Of a stretch of DNA of 64,000 bases, positions 27,543-36,010 are shown piece by piece. This DNA is from Desulfocarbo sp964620595 (lineage in GTDB: Bacteria > Desulfobacterota > Desulfarculia > Desulfarculales > Desulfarculaceae), in contig CAZUHP010000006.1 in assembly GCA_964620595.1 (NCBI GenBank), forward strand, positions 1 through 64,000, read 5' to 3'. Both the position numbers and the translations under genes were made by a program. A model generated the notes under the pieces. It had not been told where the DNA came from. It saw only the letters and a list, made by a program, of their open reading frames with translations, and did no database searches. Each line of letters opens with the position of its first letter. Position 1 is the first letter of the stretch.

Positions 27543-29180
27543 ATGGGTTTGAGTATAAAGAAAATGAGGCTCTCGACCAAGGTGATAGGCTTGCCCGTGG
27601 CCATCGCCGTGGTCCTGACGACCATGATGTTGTTGATGTTGCCCTACTTCAGCGACCGCCTCTACAGCGAAAAGAAGCTCAAGACCAGGAACGTGGTGGA
27701 AACCGCGGCCAGCCTGATCCAACACTACGTGGACCTGGCCGCCGCCGGCAAGCTCAGCCAGGCCCAGGCCCAGGCCCAGGCCAAGGCGGCGGTCAAGGCC
27801 CTGCGCTACCAGAAGAAGGACTACTTCTGGATAAATGATTTCCAGCCGGTCATGGTCATGCATCCCATCAAGCCCGCCCTGGACGGGAAGAACCTGTCCG
27901 GCTTCAAGGACCCCGAGGGCAAGTACCTCTTCAGGGACATGGTCAAGGTGGCCACGGAAAAGGGCGCCGGCTTTGTGAGCTACATGTGGCCCAAGCCCGG
28001 CTCCACCAAGCCGCAGCCCAAGGTTTCCTATGTCAAGGCCATACCCGCCTGGAAGTGGATAGTGGGCAGCGGCATCTACGTGGATGACGTGGCCGCCGAG
28101 ATAGCCACCCTCACCTACAGCGTGGGGGGGGTGGGCCTGGGGGTGCTGCTGCTGGCCGTGCTGGTGAGCTGGTGGCTGGGCCGCAGCATTTCCAAGCCCC
28201 TGATGCACGCCTCCATATCCCTCAACGAGGGGGCGGCCGAGATCAACTCGGCCTCGGACAACCTCAGCGATGCCTCCCAGCGGCTCGCCCAAGGCTCCTC
28301 GGAGCAGGCCGCCTCCCTTGAGGAAACCAGCGCCTCCCTGGAGGAGCTGACCAGCATGACCCGGCAGAACGCGGACAACTCGCGGGAGGCGGACAACCTG
28401 GTCAGCGAAACCAGCCAGGCGGTGGAGCGCGCCTCCCAGTCCATGGAGGAGATGATCACCTCCATGGACTCGATCAACCAGGCGTCCGAGCAGATATCCA
28501 AGATCATGAAGACCATCGACGAGATCGCCTTCCAGACCAACTTGCTGGCCCTAAACGCCGCGGTGGAGGCGGCCCGGGCCGGCGAGCACGGCGCCGGGTT
28601 CGCGGTGGTGGCCGACGAGGTGCGCAGCCTGGCCCAGCGGGCGGCAGACGCGGCCAAGGACACCCAGAGCCTCATCGAAAAGACCATAAACGAGGTGAAG
28701 GCCGGTGCCGAGGTGGTGGAACGCACCAACCGCGAGTTCAAGGACGTGGCCGAGCACACCAGCCATGTGGCCCAGTTGGTCAGCGAGATAGCGGCCAGCA
28801 GCTCGGAGCAGTCCCAGGGCCTGGACCAGATATCCAAGGCCATGAACGAGATGGACAAGGTGGTCCAGGGCAACGCGGCCAACAGCGAGGAGGCCGCGGC
28901 CGCGGCCGAGGAGCTTTCGGCCCAGGCCGAGACCCTCTACAGCGTGGCCCGGGAGCTGATGGACATAATCGGGGTGAGCAACGCCGCCGCCCTGGGCAAG
29001 AGGAAGGCCCTGCCTCACCACGAGGAGGAGGTTTACGCCTCGAACGGCTCCCGCTCCTTGCCGCCGCCGGTCCAGGCCCCGCCGGCCCCCAAGGCCCCGC
29101 CGGCCGAGCCGGAGAGCGAGGACAAGAAACGGGCGCGCCAGGCCATTCCCCTGGAGGAGGATGACTTCGGCGACTTCTAA
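27543..29180 (+). CDS. Methyl-accepting chemotaxis protein (single Cache)
   Basis: The protein is 545 residues, with the ATG 6 nt after AGGAGG. It has an N-terminal transmembrane helix (about 14-36), a periplasmic sCache_2 domain (about 40-185, with DYFWINDFQPVMVMHP), a second helix (about 192-212), and a signalling domain with the conserved hairpin tip (FQTNLLALNAAVEAARAGEHG). The HAMP region is abbreviated: only the first helix after TM2 is recognisable before the methylation-helix repeats. The C terminus is a proline-rich linker ending EEDDFGDF with no CheR-docking pentapeptide. It senses small carboxylates or similar ligands (family knowledge). A terminator follows. Confidence 0.92.
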   Translation: MGLSIKKMRLSTKVIGLPVAIAVVLTTMMLLMLPYFSDRLYSEKKLKTRNVVETAASLIQHYVDLAAAGKLSQAQAQAQAKAAVKALRYQKKDYFWINDFQPVMVMHPIKPALDGKNLSGFKDPEGKYLFRDMVKVATEKGAGFVSYMWPKPGSTKPQPKVSYVKAIPAWKWIVGSGIYVDDVAAEIATLTYSVGGVGLGVLLLAVLVSWWLGRSISKPLMHASISLNEGAAEINSASDNLSDASQRLAQGSSEQAASLEETSASLEELTSMTRQNADNSREADNLVSETSQAVERASQSMEEMITSMDSINQASEQISKIMKTIDEIAFQTNLLALNAAVEAARAGEHGAGFAVVADEVRSLAQRAADAAKDTQSLIEKTINEVKAGAEVVERTNREFKDVAEHTSHVAQLVSEIAASSSEQSQGLDQISKAMNEMDKVVQGNAANSEEAAAAAEELSAQAETLYSVARELMDIIGVSNAAALGKRKALPHHEEEVYASNGSRSLPPPVQAPPAPKAPPAEPESEDKKRARQAIPLEEDDFGDF

Positions 29181-29218
29181 ATGGCGTCTATAAGGGGGAG
29201 GCTTCGCTTCCGTCGGTC

Positions 29219-29358
29219 GCCCCGCCCCCCCCCGCCCCCCGTCGCCCCCCCAGCGGCGGCGTCGTGAGCCCCGGGCCCCTCCAAGGGTCCCCCTCGCGGC
29301 GCCGCCGCTTTTCAAATGGCAAGCGGCGGGGGCGGGGGGGCGACGGGGGCGGGGGGCT
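29219..29358. repeat. Inverted pair of C-rich and G-rich tracts (copy 5)
   Basis: A C-rich arm (about 29219-29251, with CCCCGTCGCCCC) and a G-rich arm (about 29328-29358, with GGGGCGACGGGG) are imperfect reverse complements flanking the terminator hairpin between two convergent genes. This is the only site in the window where the repeat family occurs in both orientations. Confidence 0.6.
29252..29312 (+). terminator. Rho-independent-type terminator after the chemoreceptor
   Basis: AGCGGCGGC (29252-29260) pairs perfectly with GCCGCCGCT (29301-29309), and the run continues as TTTT. The intervening 40 nt can fold further (GGGCCC core). It lies between convergent genes. Confidence 0.55.
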
Positions 29359-29466
29359 CACTAGGAACCGCGGCCAGCGGCCGGGCCGGGCCGCCGCGTA
29401 AAGGGCAGGGGGTGGTCACAGGACCGGGCAGGGATCAGGACGCGGGGCAGGGCAGGGCGCCCCGGT

Positions 29467-29661
29467 TCAACGGCGGGAGGGCACGAACCAGAAGCAGGGT
29501 TGCTCCTCCTGCGAGGGCCTGGGGAACTCCAGGAAACCTTGGGTCAGGTATATCTGCTCCCAGGCGCCTTCCTGGGCCAGGTCGGCATTGGTGCAGCGCA
29601 CCGTCTCCTTGGTCAGCTCCAGACAAAACAGGCAGGTGGCGCAACGCAGGTGGTCGGTCAT
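29467..29661 (-). CDS. Small CxxCxxC protein
   Basis: This 64-residue protein begins MTDHLRCATCLFC, with three cysteines in a CxxCxxC array, another in TVRCTNADL, and a final one in EEQPCFWF. It is probably a metal- or cluster-binding small protein; I cannot name a function. It lies 14 bp downstream of the DUF2333 gene and is likely co-transcribed. Short cysteine proteins like this accompany DUF2333 genes in related genomes by my recollection only. Confidence 0.68.
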   Translation of the reverse strand: MTDHLRCATCLFCLELTKETVRCTNADLAQEGAWEQIYLTQGFLEFPRPSQEEQPCFWFVPSRR

Positions 29662-29675
29662 GGCGGCCCTCCTCC

Positions 29676-30722
29676 TCAGCGCTCCAGCATGTGCTGCAGG
29701 TTGATCAGCTTCTGGCGGACATCCTCCAAGGTGGCCATGAGCTTGAGGCTGTGGTTGGCGAATATGCTGTCCCGGGAGCCGTTGAGCACGACCAGCGGCT
29801 CGAAATTGGCCAGGGCCAGCTCGTCGATGACGTTGTCCAGAAGCTCGGTGGATCGCTTGAGACGCAATATGTCGGCGAACTCCCAATGCACCGCCATCAT
29901 GACCTCGCGCAGGGCATAGGCCACGCCCCGGGCGCGGTAGAAGTTGTCGTCGATCTTGGTCCAGGGCACCTTCACCCGCTGCAGCTTTTCGCCCTCGGTG
30001 TAGCGGTCGCCGGCGGTTTCTTCGCTGAGCCGCAGATACCAGCCCGGCGGCGCATTGGCCAGGCGGGTGTTCTCCCCGCCCAGGAGACTGGTGAGCTGGT
30101 CCAAGAGTTCGATGAGGTTGTCGGCCCGGGGGTAGAAGTCGCTGGTACCGTCGATGAGCCCCTGGCGGTATTTTTCCAGGGCCTGCACCCCGTCGCGGAA
30201 CTTGCTTTCCGCCGAAGGGAATATCCACAGCTCGGGGTTGTTGGAAAAGTCGGTGAAGGCCCGGTCCGCGGCGGGGTCTATCTTGTCGGTGGTGCGCTGG
30301 CGGGAGAGCTTGTCCCTGAGCACCCGGGTGCAGTAGCGTATCACCTCCAACTGGCCCAACTGGAAGTTCTGGGGGTTGTCCAGCAGGATGCTGGGGTAGA
30401 TCACGTCGTTGGGCAGCCAGCTTTCCAGCATGGCGTTGCTCATGGTGATGAGGGTGTCGGTGAACACCACCCCGGCCGGGGGCTTGGTCTTGCCGGCCAC
30501 CGCGTCGCCGGATACGTCCTTGGCCGGCCGGGGGTCGAAGAACTCCGGGAAGGCGCGCTGGTACTCGTACCACATCACGAAGGGCGCGCTCAGGATATAG
30601 AGCAGCACCACCAGGAGGACGGCGCGGAACACCCGGTTGGCGGGGTTGATGCCCGCGGCGAAAGGGTTGAACCAGCGCCAGCGGCTGCCCTTGCCCTCGT
30701 CCTTGTGCGTGTCCTGCTTCAT
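29676..30722 (-). CDS. DUF2333 family membrane-anchored protein
   Basis: This 348-residue protein has a short charged N terminus, a single transmembrane helix (residues about 32-52, AVLLVVLLYILSAPFVMWY) and a large domain on the far side of the membrane with NPELWIFPSAESKFRDG and GWYLRLSEETAGDRYTEG blocks that fit DUF2333 (PF10095). The function is unknown. It overlaps rfaE2 by 4 nt and precedes the small Cys protein. Linkage to an ADP-heptose gene hints at an envelope role (inference only). Confidence 0.82.
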   Translation of the reverse strand: MKQDTHKDEGKGSRWRWFNPFAAGINPANRVFRAVLLVVLLYILSAPFVMWYEYQRAFPEFFDPRPAKDVSGDAVAGKTKPPAGVVFTDTLITMSNAMLESWLPNDVIYPSILLDNPQNFQLGQLEVIRYCTRVLRDKLSRQRTTDKIDPAADRAFTDFSNNPELWIFPSAESKFRDGVQALEKYRQGLIDGTSDFYPRADNLIELLDQLTSLLGGENTRLANAPPGWYLRLSEETAGDRYTEGEKLQRVKVPWTKIDDNFYRARGVAYALREVMMAVHWEFADILRLKRSTELLDNVIDELALANFEPLVVLNGSRDSIFANHSLKLMATLEDVRQKLINLQHMLER

Positions 30723-31240
30723 ACCTCCTGCTTTCCTCTCTGCCGGCTTCCGGCCGGACGCCGGATGCGCTGCACCAGCTCAGTGGTGGATATCCCCTCC
30801 ACCAGGGGAATGGACAGCACCCGGCCCCCCCGGGACTGCACGAAATCGGCCCCCACCATGCGTTCCACCGGCCAGTCGCCGCCCTTTACCAAAAGGTCGG
30901 GGCAGATGGTTTCGATGAGCCGGGCCGGGGTGGGTTCGTCGAAGATCACCACCAGGTCCACTGCGGCCAGGGCGGCCAGCACCTCGGCCCGCTGGTCTTG
31001 GGGCACCAGGGGACGCTCCGGCCCTTTTTCCAGGGAGCGCACGCTATCGTCCGAGTTGAGGCCCACGATGAGCATCTCGCCCAGCTCCCGGGCCTGGCCC
31101 AGGTAGCGCACATGGCCCGCGTGCAAGAGATCGAAGCAGCCGTTGGTGAATACCACCTTGCCCCCGGCGGCCCGCAGCTCGCGGGCGCGGCGGGCGGCCT
31201 CCCCGGCCGGCACGATCTTGCTTCTGGCGTCGAAGCCCAT
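30719..31240 (-). CDS. rfaE2: D-glycero-beta-D-manno-heptose-1-phosphate adenylyltransferase
   Basis: This 173-residue protein is the nucleotidyltransferase half of bifunctional HldE. The HxGH motif is in FTNGCFDLLHAGHVRYL (about residues 31-47), and GISTTELVQRIR near the C terminus plays the ISTTxLIxRI role. It makes ADP-heptose from heptose 1-phosphate and ATP for LPS inner core, so a diderm with heptosylated LPS is implied. The start ATG follows AAAAGGAG. It lies between comF and DUF2333; the kinase half (rfaE1) is not in the window. Confidence 0.93.
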   Translation of the reverse strand: MGFDARSKIVPAGEAARRARELRAAGGKVVFTNGCFDLLHAGHVRYLGQARELGEMLIVGLNSDDSVRSLEKGPERPLVPQDQRAEVLAALAAVDLVVIFDEPTPARLIETICPDLLVKGGDWPVERMVGADFVQSRGGRVLSIPLVEGISTTELVQRIRRPAGSRQRGKQEV

Positions 31241-31266
31241 GGCGCTCCTTTTCCCGGTGTTATGAA

Positions 31267-32037
31267 TCATATCGGCACACCCCGCCGCCCGCAAGCCGTA
31301 GCTGGAGGAGGTGCGCCCGGCCCCTCGCCGACCGCCCGCACCAGGGTGAGCACCGCCACCCCGGCCGCGCCCGCCCGCTGGAGCGTCCGGGCGCACTCGC
31401 TCACCGTGGCGCCGGTGGTGTATACGTCGTCCACCAGCAGCACCCGCCGCCCCTGCACCAGCTCCGGCCGGCGCACCCCAAAGGCGCCGGAGACATTGGC
31501 CCGCCGCTCCTGGGGCTTGAGCCCCACCTGGGGCCGGGTGTGCCGCAGCCGGGCCAGGAGCCGGGGCGCGAACTCCAGGCCCCGCGCCCGGGCCAGGGGC
31601 CGGAACAGCACCACCGCCTGGTTGAAGCCCCGGCCCAGCAGCCGCCGGCCGTGCAGGGGCACCGGCGCCACCAGCTCCATTCCGGCCAGCCAGGCCGCCG
31701 GGGTCTCCCGAACCAGCCAGGCGGCCAGGGCCGCGCCGCTGGCCAGGCGGCGGCGGTACTTGAAGCTCCGCAGGGCCTCGCCCACCGGCCCGCTGTAGGC
31801 GGCCAGGGCCCGGGCCCGGCCAAAGGCCGGCGGCGCGGCCCGGCAGTCGGCGCACAGCCCCTCCGGGCCGGGCCGGCCGCAGGCCGGGCAGGCCCCTCCG
31901 GTCAAGAGGCGCACCCGCCCTCCGCACTCGGCGCAAAAGGGGCCTTCCCCTTCCGGCGCATACCCGCAGGCCGGGCATCCCGGGGGAAAGGCCAGGTCCC
32001 GCAAGGAAGAGACGAGGTTGGTCAAGGCTCGGCGCAT
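31267..32037 (-). CDS. ComF-family phosphoribosyltransferase-like protein
   Basis: This 256-residue protein has an N-terminal double zinc-finger (CPACGY, CAECGG, CPACGR, CADC; residues about 20-65) followed by a phosphoribosyltransferase fold with PRPP loop VLLVDDVYTTGATVSECA (about 200-217). ComF proteins act in DNA uptake in competent bacteria, but homologues are universal and often of unknown role. No clear ribosome-binding site precedes the ATG at 32037. The G-rich repeat begins just upstream, so the promoter must lie in or beyond it. Confidence 0.88.
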   Translation of the reverse strand: MRRALTNLVSSLRDLAFPPGCPACGYAPEGEGPFCAECGGRVRLLTGGACPACGRPGPEGLCADCRAAPPAFGRARALAAYSGPVGEALRSFKYRRRLASGAALAAWLVRETPAAWLAGMELVAPVPLHGRRLLGRGFNQAVVLFRPLARARGLEFAPRLLARLRHTRPQVGLKPQERRANVSGAFGVRRPELVQGRRVLLVDDVYTTGATVSECARTLQRAGAAGVAVLTLVRAVGEGPGAPPPATACGRRGVPI

Positions 32038-32048
32038 ACGATTCAAAG

Positions 32049-32117
32049 GCAACGGGGGACGACGGGGGGTGGGTGACAACGAGGGGGGGCGGCGAGGGGG
32101 CGGCGAGGGGCCACGGT
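32049..32117 (+). repeat. G-rich GGGGCGACGGGG tract (copy 6)
   Basis: G-rich units including GGGGGACGACGGGG and GGGGGCGGCGAGG lie between the comF start and the icd stop, both minus-strand genes. Here the G-rich strand is the template strand of the flanking genes, opposite to most other copies. A short hairpin GGCCGG-AGTC-CCGGCC (32199-32214) abuts the icd stop and may help terminate it. Confidence 0.65.
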
Positions 32118-32216
32118 GCACAACAAACACGACCGGGGCAAGGGGTGGCAAAGCCGACGCCCCCACCCATCCCCGCCCCGGTTTTTCCGCGAACCGGCGG
32201 CCGGAGTCCCGGCCCC

Positions 32217-33436
<1,220 letters not shown>

Positions 33437-33440
<4 letters not shown>

Positions 33441-33856
33441 GGGAAATCGGTCTCCTTGTCCATCTCTTGGCGGGCAAAGGCCCTGAACTCCTCATGGCTG
33501 GCCTCCGGGTCCAGGCCCGGGCAGATGAGCTTGGCCTCCTCGAAGGCGTCGGGATCGTTGAGCAGCGCCTCGAAGAAAGGCCACCGCCGGCAGATGTCCG
33601 GCTTGGCCTGGTGGATGCGGCAGCCTTCCGGCCCCAGCAGCCGGCATTGCCCGTCCTGGTCGCAGAGCACCGAGAAGGCTCCCTCCCGCGGTTCGCAGAA
33701 CCGGGCGATGAACTCCTCTTCGTCCAGGCCGAGCAGCGCCGCGGCCGGGCCGATCTGCTCCGGCCGGAGCATGATGCCGCCCCGCCCCTGGCAGCACTGG
33801 TTGCAACGCTGGCATTCAAAGGGCAGGCGCTTTTGGGGCGGAGGTTTGGTGTCCAT
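33437..33856 (-). CDS. YkgJ-family cysteine cluster protein
   Basis: This 139-residue protein has an array of cysteines: FECQRCNQCCQG near residues 14-25, CDQDGQCRLLG, and GCRIHQAKPDICRRWPF. The pattern is that of the CxxxCxxCC putative zinc- or iron-chelating family. The function is unknown. It is translationally coupled to icd (ATGA overlap), a pairing that may only reflect shared expression. Confidence 0.88.
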
Positions 33857-33907
33857 AACGCCGTGAGGTTACACCGCCGGCGCGGGCTCGGCAAGGGCAG
33901 TGCTTCC

Positions 33908-35059
33908 TCAAGGTTTGGCCGCGCCCAAAATGGGGAATATCTCGCGCTGGATGTGCTCGACCACTTCCTCGGCGTCGCGCTGGGCCCGGGGGAAGTAGCG
34001 CCCCCTGAGCTTGTCGTGGGGGTCCAGGAGCCACTGCTCGTCTTCCCGCAATTTCAGGCGCTCGCACATCTCCTGGGGCAGCTTCTCGGGCAGCTCCTCC
34101 TCCCGCCCCAGCATGATGGCCCAGGCCAGGGTCCAGGCCCGGGCCACGTTTATCATGTGGTAGCCGCCCCCGCCCACCGCGATCCAGCGGTCACGGCACA
34201 GCTCCCGGAAGCGCTGCACGCAGTGGCCGTAGCCCCGGGTGGTGAGGTTCAGGTTGGCCAGGGGGTCGTTCCACATCGAATCCACCCCCAACTGGGTCAC
34301 TACATAGTCCGGCTGGAAGGCCTCCAACAGGGGCGGCACCACCTCCTCGAAGCAGCGGATGTAGATGTCGTCCTCGCTGTCCGGCCACAGGGGCAGGTTC
34401 ACCGAGTAGCCCTTGCCCTCGCCGCGGCCCATCTCTTCCACCAGGCCGGTCCCCGGAAAAAGTGTGGCCGGGTGCTGGTGCAGGCTGATGGTGAGCACCC
34501 GGGGCGTGTCGTAGAAGGCCCACTGCACCCCGTCGCCGTGGTGGGCGTCGATGTCCACGTAGGCCACCTTGTGCCCCCGGCTCAAAAGGTCCTTGATCAC
34601 CAGCACCGGGTCGTTGACATAGCAGAACCCCGCCGCCCGGGCGGGCAGGGCGTGGTGCATGCCGCCGGACATGTTGAAGGCCACCTGGTGCCCCAGCATG
34701 CTCACCAGCTCCCCGGCCTGCAGGCTGGCCCCGGCCAGCAGCGCCGACCACTCGAACAGGCCCGGGAATACCGGGTTGTCGCCGATGCCCAGGCCAAAGG
34801 CGTAGTAGTCGCAGGCCTGGGGCATCTGGGAGAGTTCCTGGAGGATGTCCAGGTAGCGGGGGTCGTGGAACGCGGCCAGTTCCCGGGCGTCCGCCGGGCG
34901 CACGGGGAACGAGGGCTGGCCCAGCCCCACCCGCCCGATCAGTTCGTGGGTGAGCGCCAGGCGGTTGATGCGCAGGGGGTGGGTGGGCCCGTAGTCAAAG
35001 GCCAGCCACTGGTCGGTGTAGAGATAGGCGGGTGCCGGAGGTGGTGGCGGTGCTTGCAT
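33908..35059 (-). CDS. acuC: Histone-deacetylase-family protein (AcuC-like)
   Basis: This 383-residue protein has the arginase/deacetylase fold with zinc ligands in VDIDAHHGDGVQWAFY (D-H pair), the catalytic His-His region MSGGMHHALPARAAGFCY, the second metal aspartate in LGVDSMWNDPLANLNL, and AVGGGGYH. AcuC-type enzymes deacetylate acyl-lysines, notably of acetyl-CoA synthetase; small-molecule amides are alternatives. A promoter (35104-35133, minus) lies upstream. It stands alone, divergent from yqeY. Confidence 0.88.
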   Translation of the reverse strand: MQAPPPPPAPAYLYTDQWLAFDYGPTHPLRINRLALTHELIGRVGLGQPSFPVRPADARELAAFHDPRYLDILQELSQMPQACDYYAFGLGIGDNPVFPGLFEWSALLAGASLQAGELVSMLGHQVAFNMSGGMHHALPARAAGFCYVNDPVLVIKDLLSRGHKVAYVDIDAHHGDGVQWAFYDTPRVLTISLHQHPATLFPGTGLVEEMGRGEGKGYSVNLPLWPDSEDDIYIRCFEEVVPPLLEAFQPDYVVTQLGVDSMWNDPLANLNLTTRGYGHCVQRFRELCRDRWIAVGGGGYHMINVARAWTLAWAIMLGREEELPEKLPQEMCERLKLREDEQWLLDPHDKLRGRYFPRAQRDAEEVVEHIQREIFPILGAAKP

Positions 35060-35103
35060 CGGTTTCCAGTCTTGACAGGGCGTGGAGGGTAAATCCGGAT
35101 TTC

Positions 35104-35133
35104 AGCATAGCACTCAAGGCTAAACAATGGCAA
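35104..35133 (-). promoter_or_regulatory. Predicted sigma-70 promoter of acuC-like gene
   Basis: On the minus strand TTGCCA (35128-35133) and TATGCT (35104-35109) are separated by 18 bp, about 45 bp before the start codon. Both hexamers match the consensus at four of six positions. Confidence 0.5.
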
Positions 35134-35265
35134 CATTCCCGCATACATGGGCCAGGCGTTCCATTTGACAGCCCTGGCCGGGCCTGGTACACTATCCGAC
35201 CGGAGACGCGCCCGGACGATTTCGGGTGGCGTGCGATGGTCGCCTTTAATGGGGGAGGATGCTCC

Positions 35266-35709
35266 TTGGCTATCAGCCAGCAAGTGGATGCCGACCTCAA
35301 GGCGGCCCTCAAGGCGCGCGACAAGGCTCAGACCTCTTGCCTGCGGCTGATCCGCTCTGCCCTCAACAACAAAGCCAAGGAACTCAGACGCGAGCTGAGC
35401 CAGGACGAGGAACTTCAGGTCCTCGGCACCCTGGCCAAGCAGCGCCGTGATTCCATTGAGCAGTTCACCAAGGGCGGGCGCCAGGACCTGGCCGACCAGG
35501 AAAAGGCCGAGCTGGCCGTGATCGAGCGCTATCTCCCCGCCCAGCTCGACGAGGCGGCCATAGGCGCCGTGCTGGACCAGGTGTTCGCCGAACTCCAGCC
35601 CCAGGGCATGAAGGACATGGGCCGGGTCATGAAGGCCGCCATGGGCCGCCTGCGGGGCCAGGCCGACGGCAAACTGGTCAACCAGTTGGTCCGTCAGCGG
35701 CTCCAGTAG
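35266..35709 (+). CDS. yqeY: GatB/YqeY domain protein
   Basis: This 147-residue protein starts at a TTG with GGGGGAGGA 6 nt upstream; the frame opens earlier but that part is not protein-like. It matches YqeY throughout: LKAALKARDKAQTSCLRLIRSALNNKAKE near the N terminus, and YLPAQLDEAAIGAVLDQVFAEL and GMKDMGRVMKAAMGRL toward the end. The fold equals the tRNA-binding tail of GatB. The function is unclear. It heads the yqeY-mutS2-dnaG-rpoD run, a variant of the macromolecular-synthesis cluster. Confidence 0.9.
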   Translation: MAISQQVDADLKAALKARDKAQTSCLRLIRSALNNKAKELRRELSQDEELQVLGTLAKQRRDSIEQFTKGGRQDLADQEKAELAVIERYLPAQLDEAAIGAVLDQVFAELQPQGMKDMGRVMKAAMGRLRGQADGKLVNQLVRQRLQ

Positions 35710-35900
35710 CCCCGGGGAGGGCGACGGGGGGCGACGAGGGGGGCGAGGGGCGTAGCAGGCGCCGGAGCCTTGGAGGTCGCGCGGGGGGCGGCCGGCACTG
35801 GCTGGCCTGGCACCAAGGAGGGTGTGCCGGGGCCGGGCAGTGGGGGGGGAGGCGGCCGGCAGGCGGCCGGGCCGGCAGGAGGGTGCCGGGGCCGGGGCGC
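35710..35900 (+). repeat. G-rich tract (copy 7)
   Basis: Immediately after the yqeY stop, GGGGAGGGCGACGGGGGGCGACG leads a G-rich stretch that fades into GGCCGGCAGG-type repeats by 35900. The G-rich strand is RNA-like for yqeY. It separates yqeY from mutS2. Confidence 0.65.
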
Positions 35901-36010
35901 CTGAGCCGCGTAAGTAGTGAGTGTCCCAGCGGGGGGCCGACCAGTTGGGCCATATGCCCCAAAAGCAGCCGGAAAGCAAGAATCACCTTCAGCCTGCACA
36001 AGGAGAGGCA

